The notes beneath the pieces were generated by a model. It was not told the origin of the DNA. It worked only from the letters and a program-made list of their open reading frames with translations, and made no database searches. A stretch of DNA of 58,873 nt from Actinomycetota bacterium (GTDB lineage: Bacteria > Actinomycetota > Acidimicrobiia > Actinomarinales > Actinomarinaceae). A program made the translations under genes and the position numbers. Shown piece by piece: positions 57,298 to 58,873 of this stretch; position 1 is the stretch's first letter, and every line of letters starts with the position of its first letter. The stretch lies in contig JACNGE010000010.1 of assembly GCA_014384285.1 (NCBI GenBank), positions 1 to 58,873 on the forward strand, read 5' to 3'.

Positions 57298-58563
57298 ATG
57301 AACAATAAAATTTTTGCCTTAGTTGACTGTAATAACTTTTACGCTTCCTGTGAGCGTGTCTTCAATCCTAAATTAGAAGGAAAGCCCATTGTGGTACTTT
57401 CTAATAATGATGGATGTATTATTGCGAGATCAAACGAGGCAAAAGCTTTAGGTATCCCGATGGGAGCTCCATTTTTTAAATACGAGCAGCTTATCAATAG
57501 AAATAAAGTTCATATATTTTCATCAAACTACACCTTTTATGGAGATATGTCTGCACGAGTAATGACCTCATTAAAATCATTAGTTAATGAAATAGAGATT
57601 TACTCTATTGACGAAGCATTCTTAGATATAAGTAGCTTTGCTTACTGCGATCTTGAAGACACAGCAAAAGAAATTAAAAATCTAATAAAACAATGGACAG
57701 GGATACCTGTTTCTATCGGGATAGGATCTTCAAAAACATTGGCAAAAATTGCAAACAGGCAGGCAAAAAAACACACAGTAGAGAATGTCTTTGATATAAG
57801 AGATCTAGAAGTTAGAGAGAGTATATTAAAAGAACTTCCTATAGAAGAAATATGGGGAATCTCGACAAGGTGGGGCAGGAGGTTGAGAAAAATCGGTGTT
57901 GAGACTGCACAAGATTTAGCAGAGGCAGACCCAAGACATGTGAGAAAGACGATAAGCATTGTAGGGGAGAGAATCCATTATGAGTTGAATGGTTTATCCT
58001 GCATAGGCATAGAGGAAGTCAAAAATAAAAAAAGTATCATCTCCTCAAAATCATTTGGAAAAAAAGTCTCTCGAGTTCAGGAACTAGAAGAAGCAGTATC
58101 AAACTATACAGCAAGGGCATGCGAAAAATTAAGACAACAAAACTCAAGGGCACAGGGGCTGTATGTATTTTTAAGAACAAGTCCACATATAGAAAAGGAT
58201 AAACAGTACAGCAACGGTATGAGCACTCATTTCACTATCCCAACAAGCAACACCTCAAGAATAATAAAAGAAGCAAAAAGGCTTACAAATACATTATTTC
58301 TTCCAGGATATGAGTATCAGAAAATAGGAGTAATGCTTTTAAATATCTCAGATGCAAAAAATGAACAAGGTAGTTTTCTAGATTACGAAAACTATAGTAA
58401 ATCAGACACTGTTATGAAGTCTCTAGATACAGTGAACAAACAGTTTGGATCAGGTGCATTGATGCTCGGGGCACAGGGCATGCAGAAGAATTGGAGAATG
58501 AGAGCAGACAGAAAGTCTGGAGCCTACACAACAAACTTAAAAGATTTACCAATTGTTAAGTAA
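57298..58563 (+). CDS. umuC: Y-family DNA polymerase UmuC
   Basis: UmuC is the catalytic subunit of translesion polymerase V. The 421-residue protein has LVDCNNFYASCERVFNP (about 8-24) with a metal Asp, IARSNEAKALGIPMGAPFF, the second catalytic box IYSIDEAFLD (about 101-110), SIGIGSSKTLAKIANRQAK, a helix-hairpin-helix (WGISTRWGRRLRKIGV) and the little finger. The DUF4113-type tail NKQFGSGALMLGAQG is present, as in the UmuC group and unlike DinB. It is divergent from umuD with a palindromic operator between them. UmuDC is rare in actinobacteria, so transfer is possible, though base composition matches the neighbours. Confidence 0.94.
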   Translation: MNNKIFALVDCNNFYASCERVFNPKLEGKPIVVLSNNDGCIIARSNEAKALGIPMGAPFFKYEQLINRNKVHIFSSNYTFYGDMSARVMTSLKSLVNEIEIYSIDEAFLDISSFAYCDLEDTAKEIKNLIKQWTGIPVSIGIGSSKTLAKIANRQAKKHTVENVFDIRDLEVRESILKELPIEEIWGISTRWGRRLRKIGVETAQDLAEADPRHVRKTISIVGERIHYELNGLSCIGIEEVKNKKSIISSKSFGKKVSRVQELEEAVSNYTARACEKLRQQNSRAQGLYVFLRTSPHIEKDKQYSNGMSTHFTIPTSNTSRIIKEAKRLTNTLFLPGYEYQKIGVMLLNISDAKNEQGSFLDYENYSKSDTVMKSLDTVNKQFGSGALMLGAQGMQKNWRMRADRKSGAYTTNLKDLPIVK

Positions 58564-58633
58564 TAAAGGGTTCCAGAAAAAATTATTTTAAGCATTTGTG
58601 CGTCAAAGTTTTTAAATAAACTATATTTATATC

Positions 58634-58873
58634 GTGAAATTTAAAAATAATAAAGTTTATAAATTTCCTGTTTTTAATTGGTCTTCAAGAGCGTTTAATG
58701 ATTTTCCTAAAAATCTCCCCACTACTAAGAAGTACGATTATACGAAAGAGATTGCAATAATAGGAGCGGGTGCATCAGGCTTAGCAGCAGCAAATATATT
58801 AGAAAAAAACAAATTAAATTATCAAATTTTTGAAGCAAGCGATAGATATGGGGGAAGATTAAAGAAAAGCGAA
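58634..58873 (+). CDS. FAD/NAD(P)-binding amine-oxidase-like flavoprotein (5' part only)
   Basis: Eighty residues are visible from a GTG at 58634 to the window end. After about 40 residues of a basic, aromatic lead, EIAIIGAGASGLAAANIL (about 44-61) is a dinucleotide-binding loop, followed by an acidic strand end in IFEASDRYGGRLK (about 69-81), which fits FAD-dependent amine oxidases and desaturases. The lead sequence is longer than usual before the loop. The 70-base gap after umuC is AT-rich, with TATATT near 58622 as a possible -10. The catalytic part is outside the window. Confidence 0.75.
   Translation, partial: MKFKNNKVYKFPVFNWSSRAFNDFPKNLPTTKKYDYTKEIAIIGAGASGLAAANILEKNKLNYQIFEASDRYGGRLKKSE

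Noticed and set aside
1-58873. CRISPR arrays, insertion sequences, rRNA and tRNA genes
   Set aside because: I found no regularly spaced repeats, no transposase or inverted terminal repeats, and no tRNA- or rRNA-like sequence in the short intergenic gaps.

Overview
The window is a gene-dense, AT-rich (by eye about one third G+C) bacterial chromosome segment. It has about 68 protein genes, very short or overlapping gene junctions, no intergenic gap longer than about 130 bases, and no tRNA, rRNA, IS element or CRISPR that I could find. Gene order points to Actinobacteria. Blocks recG-rsmD-coaD-(DivIVA-like)-DUF177-rpmF-plsX-rnc-smc, rpsP-khpA-rimM // trmD-rplS-lepB-rnhB, xerC-rpsB-tsf-pyrH-frr-cdsA-rseP-ispG-proS and rimP-nusA-infB-rbfA-nrnA-truB-ribF-rpsO-pnp follow the order known from mycobacteria and relatives. 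Split CofG/CofH genes for the F420 chromophore, an F420-type luciferase-like oxidoreductase and a Ddn-type protein agree with this. Low G+C plus compaction suggests a streamlined, probably marine actinobacterium such as Candidatus Actinomarinales; that placement is inference.

Layout. 1-5,500: an aminotransferase cut by the window edge, then a plus-strand run with a small membrane protein, an alpha/beta hydrolase, a membrane-anchored MurF-like ligase, Ddl and a HAD hydrolase. 5,500-7,540 (minus): rpmB, a cold-shock-like protein, a photolyase-family protein whose two domains appear in swapped order, and a Ddn-like protein. 7,600-17,650 (plus): recG to smc and cdd; here SMC is short and has no visible hinge, and cytidine deaminase lacks one zinc cysteine. 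17,650-21,160 (minus): etfAB, deoB, upp. 21,290-30,760: the rpsP-rimM and trmD-rplS-lepB-rnhB ribosomal/secretion genes, interrupted by a minus-strand block (glutamine amidotransferase, RidA, two GAPDH-family genes, one without the catalytic Cys) and by cofG-cofH. 30,880-33,430: a crotonase and an amino-acid ABC transporter without an ATPase gene. 33,410-51,070: the long translation/RNA/isoprenoid/lipid housekeeping run, with candidate RNA regulatory structures before rpsB, rimP-nusA and pnp. 51,070-58,873: an accessory region with UPF0316, PlsC-like, 5-formyl-THF cyclo-ligase, an F420 oxidoreductase / CCAEP-tail radical SAM / flavin reductase operon, a haloalkane dehalogenase, divergent umuD and umuC, and the start of an amine-oxidase-like flavoprotein.

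How the genes work together. Most serve translation, RNA turnover, cell envelope precursors (MurF-like, Ddl, CdsA, PlsX, PlsC, IspG) and nucleotide salvage (cdd, deoB, upp). A second theme is deazaflavin and flavin chemistry: CofG/CofH make Fo, which is both the F420 precursor and a known photolyase antenna, and the window also encodes a photolyase relative, a Ddn-like protein, an LLM oxidoreductase and a flavin reductase. The observations most worth following up are the permuted photolyase, the hinge-less SMC, the Cys-less GAPDH paralogue, the CofH with a large extra N-terminal domain, and the LLM / CCAEP radical SAM / flavin reductase operon.
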